Origin: Megamerina dolium
Taxonomy: Eukaryota; Arthropoda; Insecta; Diptera; Megamerinidae
Length of the DNA stretch: 64,000 bases
Direction of reading: 5' to 3'
NCBI GenBank assembly: GCA_963854835.1
Contig: OY978525.1
Span: 62,501,355 to 62,565,354 of the forward strand
Within the stretch, counting starts at the first letter, position 1, and each line of letters starts with the position of its first letter. The translations under genes and the position numbers were made by a program. Below, piece after piece: positions 33,879-43,683 of the stretch. The notes below the pieces were generated by a model, which made no database searches, had not been told where the DNA came from, and saw nothing but the letters and a program-made list of their open reading frames with translations.

Positions 33879-34405
33879 TGATTGTCAATAGGCAATCGTG
33901 CGGAATTCGGTCATCCTCCTACAACAAGAGTTTTTACGCTGCCCTCTTGTTTGACCCTGGCTGACTGAGTAATACCCAAGCTGGGAAACAAAAGACACGC
34001 GTTACAAGTTCTTGTGTTTGCAAGCCTACCAATCTTTATCAAAGCATTGGCAAGAACACAATAGTATGAGTCATTAATTTCGTCTTCTTTACGGTCCAAA
34101 CATAGCTCCAGAACACATCAGCTATTAGCCACAATAAGTAATAACCACATCCTCTTTCGAAATACAACTTCTAAAGAAAACTCGGATACGACTTCATTCA
34201 AAAAATCAATAGAGTGCCAACGCACAACTGGTGAACTCATAGAAAACATTATCTGTAGCATTTGGGTCAGATTCAAGGTCTGCATATCATACAATGGGAA
34301 TCGATTCAAAACCCTTTGAAGGATGGATACGACATGGGATTCATACCAAAATTTTGAAAAAATTATAACAACAATCTTGCTTTGACGTCCAATGATGTAC
34401 CACAA
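33879..34405. other. Unassigned sequence
   Basis: Between Gypsy C and the RTE fragment. The minus strand has a 95-codon frame (34405-34118) that I do not recognise. It may be part of the BEL-type remnant that follows; unproven. Confidence 0.35.
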
Positions 34406-34408
34406 ATA

Positions 34409-34645
34409 CTTACTTACTTACTTAGTTACTTACTTATGTGGCTGTTACAACAGAAAATCGATTTAGGCTTCTTCAGCCGACTCTTTCTTTCGGTAGCTAG
34501 TGCCAGTTAGAGATTCAAAGCGGTGTCACGTTCTCTAGTATTTGGCCTTTCACCGGAGACTACATCTGCCTTTACCAGCGGGTTCCGAATACCTTCTTAG
34601 GTGTACTTCCATTCGCTCGACATGACCTAGCCTGCGTAGCCTTTT
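34409..34645 (-). mobile_element. RTE 3' fragment, strongly diverged
   Basis: Starts with the tandem CTTACTTACTTA tail, then TTATGTGGC, AATCGATTTAGGC, GCCAGTTAGAGATTC and CCATTCGCTCGACATGACC, all shared in order with the RTE 3' end at 25848-26070. 5'-truncated; older than the other copies. Confidence 0.8.
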
Positions 34646-34699
34646 CCGACTTCTAAACATCATTCCTGCTCAACCAAACCACAATCTTTATATCTTTAT

Positions 34700-35290
34700 C
34701 TGGTCGATTCCTACCAATATTTAACTAGCAGGTCCAGAATTTCACCAACAGCTAAACATTTACTCATCAGAAGTACCTCCACAGGATATCTTACGCATGT
34801 GGAACTTAATATTGCCATCATTGAAGTTGAAGTAATCCTGAATTCTAAACCCATTCTAAGTCCATCAGCTTTAACTCATGGTCACTTTCTGATAGGAAAG
34901 TCATACAATATACAAGTATATTCCTCAAGTAAAACAGAAAAAATAGTATTTTAACTAGTTAGAAACTGGTCCCCCTCATTAAACAAAAAGTCACGGGACT
35001 ATTTGTGTGTGCTACAATCGAAAAATATGTGGAAAACTAGCAGTCCAATATCTGCGTTGGTGAAATGGTTATTTTTGAAGAATACAACGTTGCATCGCTT
35101 AAATGGCCTCTTGAAAGAATAATACATACTTATCAAGGCAACGAATGCTTAGTGAGAGTAAGTACTCTATGTCAAAACCGAAACAGAAATTATAAAACGT
35201 GCTATTCATAATCTTGCTCCACTGCCTGTCAATAGCGAAAATAACGCAGATCAAGTCTCGGAACAAGTACTAGAGGAAGTACCAAATAAG
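34700..35290 (+). pseudogene. BEL/Pao pol C-terminal remnant
   Basis: Plus strand pieces of integrase (NSKPI, ALTHGHFLIGKS near 34840-34910) and the BEL-specific C-terminal domain (VASLKWPLERIIHTY near 35090-35135, then HNLAPLPV reachable by frame change near 35200-35235). Several stops. It differs from the BEL at 13433-18819. The env-like remnant starts just downstream. Confidence 0.6.
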
Positions 35291-35516
35291 AAAAATAATA
35301 TTGGGCTCTCCATTACAAGGCAATTGTTTTGGATTACAACTTGGCATTCACTTTGAAGGCATAGGAACAGCTGCCATTTCATACACTGACTGGAATTTGC
35401 TGCTACACTACGATTTGCAACTTTATTGGGCTGTGGCGGCGTCAGCGCTCAATGGAACAAGCATACTGCATCTACTCTCCCATGAAATGAGACAAAACTG
35501 CACCTTCGGACAGTTA

Positions 35517-36794
35517 CGAGGCAGATTGATAAAGAAGCTACCAAAGTACAAAAAAGGCAGCTCAAACACAAAAACTTTTTTTGTTGAAATTGTGATCTGT
35601 CAAACGTCAGCTGTTAAAATTTCACCCAAATTCATCGGTTAGTTTATTTGTTGTAGTCGTTTGAAGTAACCAACTTGTGTGTTTCTTGAAAAATGGAAAA
35701 AAGCGAATTTCGTGCAGTGATTAAACACTATTATTTGAAAAGGAAAACGGCGAAAGGGGCAAAAGAAAAGCTCGATAAACATTACGGTGAGTCTGCTCCG
35801 TCAGATTACATGGGAAAATATTGGATTGCTGAATTTAAACGCGGCCGAACAAGCACTCTAACAATACCATCAACAGGAAGGTCAAAAGAGGTAGTTACTG
35901 AAGAATATATTAAAATCCTCGATATCGTTATGAATAATCGCCGAGTCAAGTTATGTGAGATTGTTGAAATGTTAAACATCTCATATGAACGTATGTTCAA
36001 CATTTTGCATGAACACTTGCATATGGAAAAGCTATCGGCAAGATGGGTGCCGCGTTTGCTCAGTGTCGGACAAAAACGAGTTCGAGAGACCACTTCACAG
36101 CGGTGTTTGGACATGATAAAGCGTAATCCTGTTTATTTTTGGCGTCGATTAATAACTGTTGATGAAAATTGGGTCCACCACTACACACCTGAAACCAAAA
36201 ATCAATCGAAACAATGGGTTGAAGCTGGTGGAAGTGCTCCGAAGAAGGCGAAGGCAGTGAAATCGGCTGGCAAGGTTATGGCCACTGCACTCGGAATATT
36301 GCTTATCGATTATCTTGAAAAAGGATCCACAATCACAGGAAAGTATTATCGTGCATTACTGGATCAATTGAATGATGCAATTAAGAAAAAACGACCACAT
36401 TTAAAAAAGAAAAAAGTGCTCTTTCTTCAAGACAACGCACCGGTTCACACAGCATTAGATACGATGCTAAAATTACGTGAAATACACTTCGTATTGGTTG
36501 ATCATCCACCTTATAGTCCAGATTTAGCTCCTAGTGACTTTTTCCTGTTTCCAAACTTGAAAAAATGGCTCGCAGGAAAAAGATTCAGCTCAAACGAAGA
36601 AGTGATTACCGAAACTAACGCGTATTTTGAGGTGTTCCCGAAATCGTATTATTCAGATGTTATAAAAAAGTTAGAATATCGTCTTACTAAGTATGTCGAA
36701 GTAAAAGGAGACTATGTTGAGAAATAAATGGTTTTTGAAAAAAAAAATATGTTTTTTTTCCTACTTAGGTAGCTTCATTATCAATCCGCCCTCG
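35517..36794 (+). mobile_element. Mariner (DD34D) transposon, complete
   Basis: 1278 bp with ~27-bp imperfect terminal inverted repeats (CGAGGCAGATTGATAAAGAA left; CGAGGGCGGATTGATAATGA right, in complement) and TA duplications at 35515-35516 and 36795-36796. One open transposase gene. Inserted into the BEL/env remnant. Confidence 0.9.
35693..36727 (+). CDS. Mariner transposase, open reading frame of 344 residues
   Basis: Full-length frame, near the 345-350 usual for mariners. N-terminal paired helix-turn-helix DNA-binding region (residues 1-110), catalytic Asp in ITVDENWVHHY (~155), in FLQDNAPVH (~244) and in LAPSD; I count 34 residues between the last two (DD34D). Typical HPPYSPDLAPSDFFLFPNLK and a KGDYVEK end are present. 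One oddity: after GKVMAT the usual mariner Phe-Trp-Asp stretch is missing and the frame goes straight to ALGILLIDYLEKG, about four residues short. This in-frame loss in the core might kill activity. Otherwise no lesion. Confidence 0.9.
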   Translation: MEKSEFRAVIKHYYLKRKTAKGAKEKLDKHYGESAPSDYMGKYWIAEFKRGRTSTLTIPSTGRSKEVVTEEYIKILDIVMNNRRVKLCEIVEMLNISYERMFNILHEHLHMEKLSARWVPRLLSVGQKRVRETTSQRCLDMIKRNPVYFWRRLITVDENWVHHYTPETKNQSKQWVEAGGSAPKKAKAVKSAGKVMATALGILLIDYLEKGSTITGKYYRALLDQLNDAIKKKRPHLKKKKVLFLQDNAPVHTALDTMLKLREIHFVLVDHPPYSPDLAPSDFFLFPNLKKWLAGKRFSSNEEVITETNAYFEVFPKSYYSDVIKKLEYRLTKYVEVKGDYVEK

Positions 36795-37261
36795 TAACTA
36801 ACAATTTGGAACGACTGCAGGACGAGTTGCGTTTGATTGGCAAGCTATTTAAAAGAGACCTTGTCAAAAGAGAGTGGAACGACTACAACTATTTGACCAT
36901 TCAGGTGACTCTAATTATAACTGAACTTCAAAGGACACAGACAGTCATATTGGATGTGCGTACAGACACTCACCATGACAAACTCCTCTACTGCTGATAT
37001 CTCCTGATCAATTACACACCGGAATTGAAAGAATTAAACTGTATTTCTCAACATCTTTGGAACTTCATGTAACCCAAGAAAATCTATCGCTGTTGAATAA
37101 ATTAATGAGGGTGGAGGACGAACTTACTCAGGATCACATTGTGTTCAAAATAACATTACTCCTTGTAGAACATGACGAATTTGAACTCGGTTCCAATTCC
37201 AAATTGGGCGAGCAAAACAATGGTGGTAGTAGATAGATGTAACATAACAATTTTATCTATT

Positions 37262-37670
37262 AATAAAATACAAAAATATTTGAGATATTGAGTTCAAATT
37301 TATTGTGGATATATTGCAAGTATTACATTTTATGAATGAAATTCGATTTCGGTCGTATGACTACCACGAGCCCGTTTACAGCGGTCAATTCTCCAATTTT
37401 CCACCACTCTAGCGCACATTTCGACCGGAACGTTGGCAATTTCGCGTTGGATGTTGCCTTTGAGCTCGTCTAAAGTTGCTGGCTTGTTGACATAGACCAG
37501 TGACTTGATAAAGCCCCATAAAAAGAAATCTAATTGTGAACGAGGCGGCCATTCGACCGCACCATTTCTCGAGATAACACGTTCACCGACATTGACAGTT
37601 GATTAAAAAAGTTTAAGGGTGCGTTCATATAAAGATACGAAATTGTTATGTCCCTAATGGAAAACCCTTT
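37262..37670 (-). mobile_element. Deleted DD41D-type mariner (transposase 3' end)
   Basis: Minus strand encodes the end of a transposase related to 24648-25731: VEWPPRS, LDFFLWGFIKSLVYVNKPAT, then a tail to a stop near 37335. The 5' half is missing. The right edge (TGGAAAACCCTTTA near 37655-37668) resembles the terminal repeat of the 24543 element. It splits the env-like remnant. Confidence 0.65.
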
Positions 37671-38482
37671 ACTTCTATTTTGGCCATAAATGCTATCCGT
37701 GAGCAGTGTGTTCTATTCAACGATGAGGATTTGAAGTCATGCGATTTCTTAAGGCAAGGTGTGTACATGTGTTCCAACGTACAACTCCAATACAATTATG
37801 GCTCTGAAAAATGTGCGTGTGAGATTAACCTGTTCAATATCAATATACGTCAGAATTGTAAATTATGACGAATAGATAGCAACGTTACCTGGACACCGTT
37901 GTATTGGAAAAAGCAGGGGATTAATGCCTTACCGATATCCTCGCGAGCAGTTGCTGTGTGATAAACAAGTCATCCAGTTTTTGAAAGACTCTGGTTTATT
38001 GACCGTAGTGTGTAGTCAAGAAAAATTTACTATGCAAAGACAGCAGTCAATATCAAGCATTCTGACTTCATCCTATAAGGCTGGAAAAAATCTTGCAACT
38101 ATTGAAAGAATAACAGCGAAAGCCCTTGTTGAATTAACTCAATAAAAATATCTACTCAATGCAGATTAAAAATTTCACAGCCAAAACGCAACTAGTTCAG
38201 CTGAATGAAATTTTATCAGCAGACTACCATCATCATACCGTCAGCTACACCGTATTTTTTCTGTCAATGATACTATTGATTATTGGTCTAGTTTGAAAGA
38301 TATGTTCACAACGCAGCATCAACCAGCCACTTCAGCTACTTCAGCAAATATTTATACTCAAACTCACCCGCGACGACAAACAGCTGAGAATTCAGTTTAG
38401 ATTGAATCTACATACATAACATAGTTGAACAAATTGTTCAACGCGGGGCAGGATTTTAAGCATTAAACATTTAAATATATAT

Positions 38483-38920
38483 TGTTACGTTTTTATTCTG
38501 TGAGCGTTTAATTCTATTTGAATTACCTTGTTCGATCACTGGATTCTGTTAATAATAACTGCAACACTTATTTTATACAACTATATACAGCAACAAATTA
38601 TTTAATAATCTCTATGTACAATCAACTCTGCTTACAATCAACTATTTACAATAACACTTAAATGTACTTGCAACTTTTGCCTCTGTATCGATGTTTCCGC
38701 AATCACGTTCGCGATCAAATTGATTGTCACTTCTCAACACTGGCTCTATTTATACTCTGTGGGCAACACCCCAGAATCTTCCTTTATCGAGATTCTTCTC
38801 TTTCTTTCTCGTTGGCTTGTTCTGGTTATTGGTTATTTCTTTTTGTTGACATTCGTTTCGATGCTGCCAATAGTGTCAGTCACAATAGTGATGAGTAATC
38901 AACTATCGATACTCGTTACA
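38483..38920 (-). repeat. Solo LTR of the Gypsy A family
   Basis: 438 bp, TGTTACG to GTTACA, much closer to the Gypsy A LTRs than the solo LTR at 7186. Flanks are ATAT (38479-38482) and ATAG (38921-38924), an imperfect duplication. Confidence 0.88.
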
Positions 38921-38989
38921 ATAGGTAATGACCGCTAATGAACTAGAATAACAGCGTCGCACACTGTGCCGAACAATGATAAAAGTCCA

Positions 38990-39210
38990 AAAATGCAAAG
39001 TTATTAAAGTCAAACTTTACGAAAATATGTTACTAAAATATGACGAATTGTCCAAAATACCGATAAAATAATGGAAATCGTCGAATTTGATCGTCACGTA
39101 GCCACTACTTCTATTGGCCAGGAGCTAAACATTGCACAAAAAACCGTTTGGAACCATTTAAATAACCTTGAATTTAATGCAAAAATAATGCATTTCCTTT
39201 TACTACACCT
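38990..39210 (+). pseudogene. Deleted mariner relic (transposase N-terminus)
   Basis: At 39072-39195 a short frame reads as the helix-turn-helix of a mauritiana-like mariner (VEFDRHVATTSIGQELNIAQ, KTVWNHL). It then jumps to TTTCCTTTTACTACACCTAA, which looks like a mariner end. Most of the gene is deleted. Confidence 0.55.
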
Positions 39211-39606
39211 AAGATAATGTTTGTGAATCAGAAGTAGTAATGCAACTCTATGTTTACTATTTCTGTAAATATATGTCATCTGTCACTTAGCTGAAGTTTT
39301 CCTTCCTTTGTGTGACTTTTCGTATTCTTTGTACCGTTATTTGAAAATAATACCATTTGTAATACCTAAATCTTTGCAAAATAAAATTTTGATAAAGTAA
39401 AAAAAAGTTTTTGTCGCTTTTTGAGCGAGCTTTTTTGGAGTTGTATAGTTGAGAATATGTATTGAAATATATATAAAATTTATCTGCAGCTACCTGCACC
39501 GGTTAGAAAAAATTATCATTATGTAGTGTCATATACGGTGAAATACAGTGAATTTTTTGAAGCGTAGCTAGCTTCGAATAGTAACGATCGCTGTGAAACA
39601 ATGTCG
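39211..39606. other. Unassigned AT-rich DNA
   Basis: No frame or repeat recognised between the mariner relic and the Transib-like fragment. Confidence 0.4.
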
Positions 39607-40296
39607 GACTTGCTAAATATTCTTTTGTATAAATTAGCAATTCCACTTGACGAGAAGAAAGTGAAGTATAAATTAAATAACATAGAAGGACAGCTTCGGC
39701 GGAAATGTGTGGCTTGCAATCGAGTGAAATCATATGTTGAGATGAAGCATTTTGATTGGTTCGGGTCATAAGCGGATTTTGAAGATTGTGACTCATGTGA
39801 GAAGAGTAGGCGACGAAAAGTTGAGCGACATTAAAACGACTACAACAAGTCAAATAGTAAGAGCAGCAAATTCCATAAAAAGAAAAGAAGGTAAATTAAT
39901 TCATCAAGCAATTGGCCTTTACTATGACTTGGATTTATCTATGTGGAAGTACAAAGTTCATAATAATTTTTTTGCAATCTACTATGCTATAAAAAAACTA
40001 CAGACATGTTAAAACCACAACCAATAGTTGTATCAGAAATATTAGCTGTAGCTCTAGTCCAAAGTCTACTTGACAAAACGGCAGAATGCTTATTGGAAAT
40101 AAGTGGTGTTGCCGAAAGTGCAAGCTATATGTTAGATTGTAAGTGGGGCTGTAATGACAGTTCAGGGCATAGTTTGTACAAGGAAAAGTTCTCGATTGAC
40201 GAGTCCATGTTTATAGTAGCGTTAGTACATCTGAGAATTTACAAAGCTTACAACGGGGAGGAAATTCGCTTTTTGTTGCTGCATTTGTGTTCATAA
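39607..40296 (+). pseudogene. Possible Transib/RAG1-like transposase fragment
   Basis: Plus strand frames at 39614-39770 (a Cys-X2-Cys part, RRKCVACNRVKSYVEM), 39752-40012 and 40006-40296. The last ends with SASYMLDCKWGCNDSSGHSL, YKEKFS and ESMFIVALVHLRIY. In Transib-type transposases a CDG(A/S)SG-S-YKQ-like motif holds a catalytic Asp; here the matching residue appears to be Asn (GCN). Frameshifts and stops. The family call is from motif memory and needs an HMM search. Confidence 0.35.
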
Positions 40297-40389
40297 ACGA
40301 ATTTCGGTTTACTCATTTACGCGGATTTGATAACAGCATCTGGCAACACCGTCATTTTGAGATATCATCATTAGGCTTTCTTTTTCAGT

Positions 40390-41165
40390 ATCGTTGAAAT
40401 AAACAACAGTTTCTGTGTGCTCGGACCACATTATTTGGTGCTTTTGTACCAAATAATGTGTTTTTGTGGGGAGTTTTACTTCATTACTTCAATATGAAGA
40501 ACAAGGCTGCCGAAAGTCATCGTATTTTAGTGGAAGTTTATGGTGACCACGTCTGACACGAATTTCGAATGCCGTTTTTTCACGTGTGAACAACTGCTCC
40601 AATGGCAAAAAAGAAAGGGGTTTTTGAATCGAATTGTGACTGGTGAGAAAAGTGGGTCCATTAGAGTAACCCAAAACGCCTCATCATCGACGGCCAAGCC
40701 GAATAGTCATGGCGAGAAGATCATGCTGTGTATTTGGTGTGACCAGTTGGGTGTGGTGTATTATGAGCTGTTGAGATCGGGTTAGATGATTACAGGGGAC
40801 TTGTAACGCTTAAAATTGATGCACTTGAATAGAGCGTTGCAAGAAATATGGCCGCAATACGTCGATAGACACTACAAAGTTATTTTGCAACATGATAATG
40901 CTCGGTCACATGTTGAGGGGCACGTTAAAATGTACTTGGAAACGCTCAAATGGGTAGTACAATCCCACCCGCCGTATATCTCAGGCATTGCTAATTCCAA
41001 TTACCACTTGTTCCGATCGATGACACACAAAGAAGCTAAAAATTGAGTTGATTCATGGATTACCTCAAAACATGTCCACTCCTTCCGACGCAGAATCTGT
41101 ATACTTCCAGAAAGTTGGGGAAAAAGTAGTGGCTAGCTATGGACAATACTTTGAGCATTGAATGT
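40390..41165 (+). pseudogene. Decayed mariner transposase
   Basis: Recognisable in order: KAAESHRILVEVYGDHV (40502-40552), NRIVTGEKSG (first-Asp region), KIMLCIWCDQLGVVYYELL, VILQHDNARSH (second Asp, near 40890), SHPPY and NSNYHLFRSM, where the third catalytic Asp is Asn. There are stops at 40785 and 40806, and an early deletion removes residues ~25-120 of the usual protein. A cecropia/mauritiana-like mariner, distinct from the copy at 35517. A perfect 13-bp hairpin lies near its 5' side (40427-40460). Confidence 0.8.
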
Positions 41166-41169
41166 ATAA

Positions 41170-41646
41170 CCAATTCATAATGAAATTTCAATAATCAACA
41201 TATAATTCACAAGGGTCTTTCAGTAACATGCGTGATATTAAATTGATACCCGAATTTGATGCATCGTCAGATCGCTCTTTAAATGCAAAACAATTTGTAA
41301 AAAAGGATGAAATGTTCAACAGAAAATGCGTGGGTCGGCTTAACTATGGAATGATTCTCTACTAGTAGTATTTGTTTTATGACCGCAGTTTGTTAAGCGG
41401 TTTATAATAAGTTTTCCATGCACGGAAAGTGAAGTGGATGTTCATCTGAAAACGTAATCATAACGAAACGCTGCAAGAATTTTTTATTGAATGATATCAC
41501 TAGGCACAAAAGGTGGTTTGGCAGAAAGCGATATCGCATTCAAATAATCTCAAATAACTCTTGGGATGTCAATACTTGTTAACAACCATAGTAAATTATA
41601 GCATCTTTAATGAAATTAAATATTCAATGCGCACTCAGAAAATCGT
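41170..41646. other. Unassigned sequence
   Basis: A short frame at 41229-41350 (MRDIKLIPEFDASSDRSLNA) looks protein-like but I cannot assign it; it may be a retroelement gag or pol scrap. Confidence 0.35.
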
Positions 41647-42932
41647 AAATGCCCATACAAGGCGTGGCTCAAGGTCAAAGTTCAAAATTGAGGTAGAGAT
41701 TACTCGAAAGACAAGCAAGTTTTTTCTACAATATGGGTATCAAATCACATGTAATTTTAATACCTTTTTATAGGTATATAATATTTTATATGAATTTTTA
41801 ACTTTTTAAATGTTATAAAGAAAATTATAAATTTTTTATAAAAATTTTGTAAAAACCGATGTTTTTTTCGAAAAAGTCCCCCATTAGCCTATCAAAAATT
41901 ATATATTATTTCAAAGATCATAGGATTACCTTTCCAATGTTATATAAAACATATTTTTAAAGAATTTTTATATATTTTTAATATATTTTTTTATGGTCAT
42001 ACTTTCGCTATAGCAAATATGTGCACAGAGGAATAGTGAGGCAGTTATAATCATAGCGGTAGACATAGACAAAAGAATTAAGGAAAAATAGGATGAAATA
42101 GTATAATTAACTAATTCTTTTATTAATCTGATAAAGACAACATTGTTTGTGTATTGGGGCAACCAGCAAAAATATTGTTAATATTGTTAATAATGTTGAC
42201 CTAAAATACTGTTGGTCGCGAAGCCGGCGTCGGGCCTATAAGGGTTATTTTATGCGCCCGGCCAAAGGCCGGCTATTAAAAAAGCTTTTGTCCTAAAATA
42301 CTGTTGGTCGCGAAGCCGGCGTCGGGCTTATAAGGATTATTTTTTTAGCGCCCGGCCTAAGGCCGGATATCAAAAAAGCATTTGTCCTAAAATACTGTTG
42401 GTTGCGAAGCCGTCGTCGGGCCTATAATGGTTATTTTTTTAGCGCCCGGCCAAAGGCCGGCTATCAAAAAAGCTTTTGTCCTAAAATTCTGTTGGTTGCG
42501 ATACTGAATTTGAAGACATGCAGGTAATTGTATCGAAAGCCGTCCATATTGGAAACACTTGATGAAGTATCAAAGCTTGATGAAGCTTGAAAACAATTTT
42601 TTAAATGCATACAAATTCTTGAGAAATATGTTTTATACACCGTTGTAAAGGTAATTGTATAGGCTTTAGTATGGTGCTAAATTTTCGGTAGGTAAATAAG
42701 GCTTATTTTCGAAAAAAAAAATTGTTTTTTGAAAAAAAAAAATTCAAATTTATAGTTTTGATAATAACTTTTAAAATGTGAAAAATAGGTATTAAATTAT
42801 ATATATCAGTAGAAAGGTGTTTAAAAAACCTTTCTTTTGGTACCCATATTGTAGAAAAAATTGCGTGTCTATCGAATAATCTCGACCACAATTTTGAACT
42901 TTGACCTTGAGCCACGCCTTGTATGGGCATTT
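41647..42932. mobile_element. Unrecognised inverted-repeat (foldback-like) element with tandem core
   Basis: Two ~220-bp arms face each other: 41647-41870 and about 42690-42932. The outer ~90 bp match closely (AAATGCCCATACAAGGCGTG, GCTCAAGGTCAAAGTTCAAA, TTTTTCTACAATATGGGTA and their complements); the inner parts are AT-rich and diverged. Between the arms lies a GC-rich tandem array (42201-42503). No ORF of note. The layout resembles foldback elements or a large MITE; I do not recognise the family and found no clean target duplication. Confidence 0.6.
42201..42503 (+). repeat. 93-bp GC-rich tandem repeat, 3.2 copies
   Basis: Units start at 42201, 42293, 42387 and 42481 (periods 92, 94, 94). 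Each has CTAAAATACTGTTGGTCGCG, AAGCCGGCGTCGGGC, a hairpin GCCCGGCCAAAGGCCGGC and AAAAAAGCTTTTGTC. The GGCC stem is kept, and so is AAAAGCTTTT, itself a palindrome. Much richer in GC than its surroundings. Confidence 0.85.
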
Positions 42933-43082
42933 GCGGAGACAAATTTTGTATTTTTTGTATTCACAAAATGAAGCTCTATCCGAGGCAATTTTTTGTTTTT
43001 TTTTCCCTTCTGAGTCCGTATTCTGCACTTGTTCCTCGAGACCAATATGGAGATAATGAAATAAATTAAAGGCAGTACTTCC

Positions 43083-43683
43083 ACATTGGTGCTCCTTGGA
43101 ATGGATGTTCTATGTCGTTCCGACAAACGGTTAATAATTGAAGGAAACACATCTCGTGTTGAACGCATTCGAAATATAAATGCGTCGGTCGATTTAGATG
43201 GAAATGATGGTACAAAACTTCAAAAAGTACTTTTGAAATACAATAACACATTCGAAATATCTCGGAACTAGGGATGGAGGTGAAAAAATGACAATCGAAT
43301 TAAAATATGATCAACTAGTACGACTAAAACCCTACAGAACCCAATAATTAAAGAATTAGTTAAAGAATTAAAGAATTACTCGGAAACCACATTCGAAACA
43401 GTGATTCGATATACGTTTCACCAGTAGTGTTGGTTGACAAGAAAAATGGTGAACACCGCTTATGTGCCGACTATAGGTGTTTGAACAAATTAACTTTAAA
43501 AACGCCGACAACGCTCCCGTGGTTTTTCAGTCGATTATGAATAAAATCGTATCTAAAGCGCCGTCGGGTGAAATGCTTGTATATCTCTACCTAATTCAAC
43601 CGTGAATGAAGGATTACGCCGATTAGAAAAGCGTACCTTGCACACATCATAAACCGCCACGGAATAACTACAGGTGATGACAA
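43083..43683 (+). pseudogene. Gypsy-like element D, left part (protease end and RT entry)
   Basis: Plus strand: VLLGMDVLCRSDKRLIIEG is a Gypsy-type protease end (43092-43148); then an inter-domain linker, RT entry (VDKKNGEHRLCADYRCLNKL, in shifting frames near 43434-43500) and palm pieces to 43680. Many stops. It breaks off at 43683 exactly where the LOA-like LINE tail (TAGGTTAGG) begins. RT resumes at about 52430. Confidence 0.65.

Larger units (their letters stand above)
35300..38460 (+). pseudogene. Env-like (baculovirus F / insect errantivirus type) remnant, interrupted
   Basis: Downstream of the BEL pol end, plus-strand frames at 35301-35515, 36797-37230 and 37672-38460 read as pieces of one insect env-like glycoprotein of the F-protein family: an N-terminal ectodomain block, a helical middle and a Cys-rich block near 37735-37830. 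The reading is cut by the DD34D mariner (35517-36794), by a deleted DD41D element (37262-37670), and by many stops, so no product is possible. BEL elements with env-like ORFs (roo group) are known. Family assignment is from remembered sequence character and is moderate. Confidence 0.45.

Noticed and set aside
42201..42503. CRISPR-like array
   Set aside because: The units are contiguous 92-94-bp tandem copies without unique spacers, in a eukaryotic intron.
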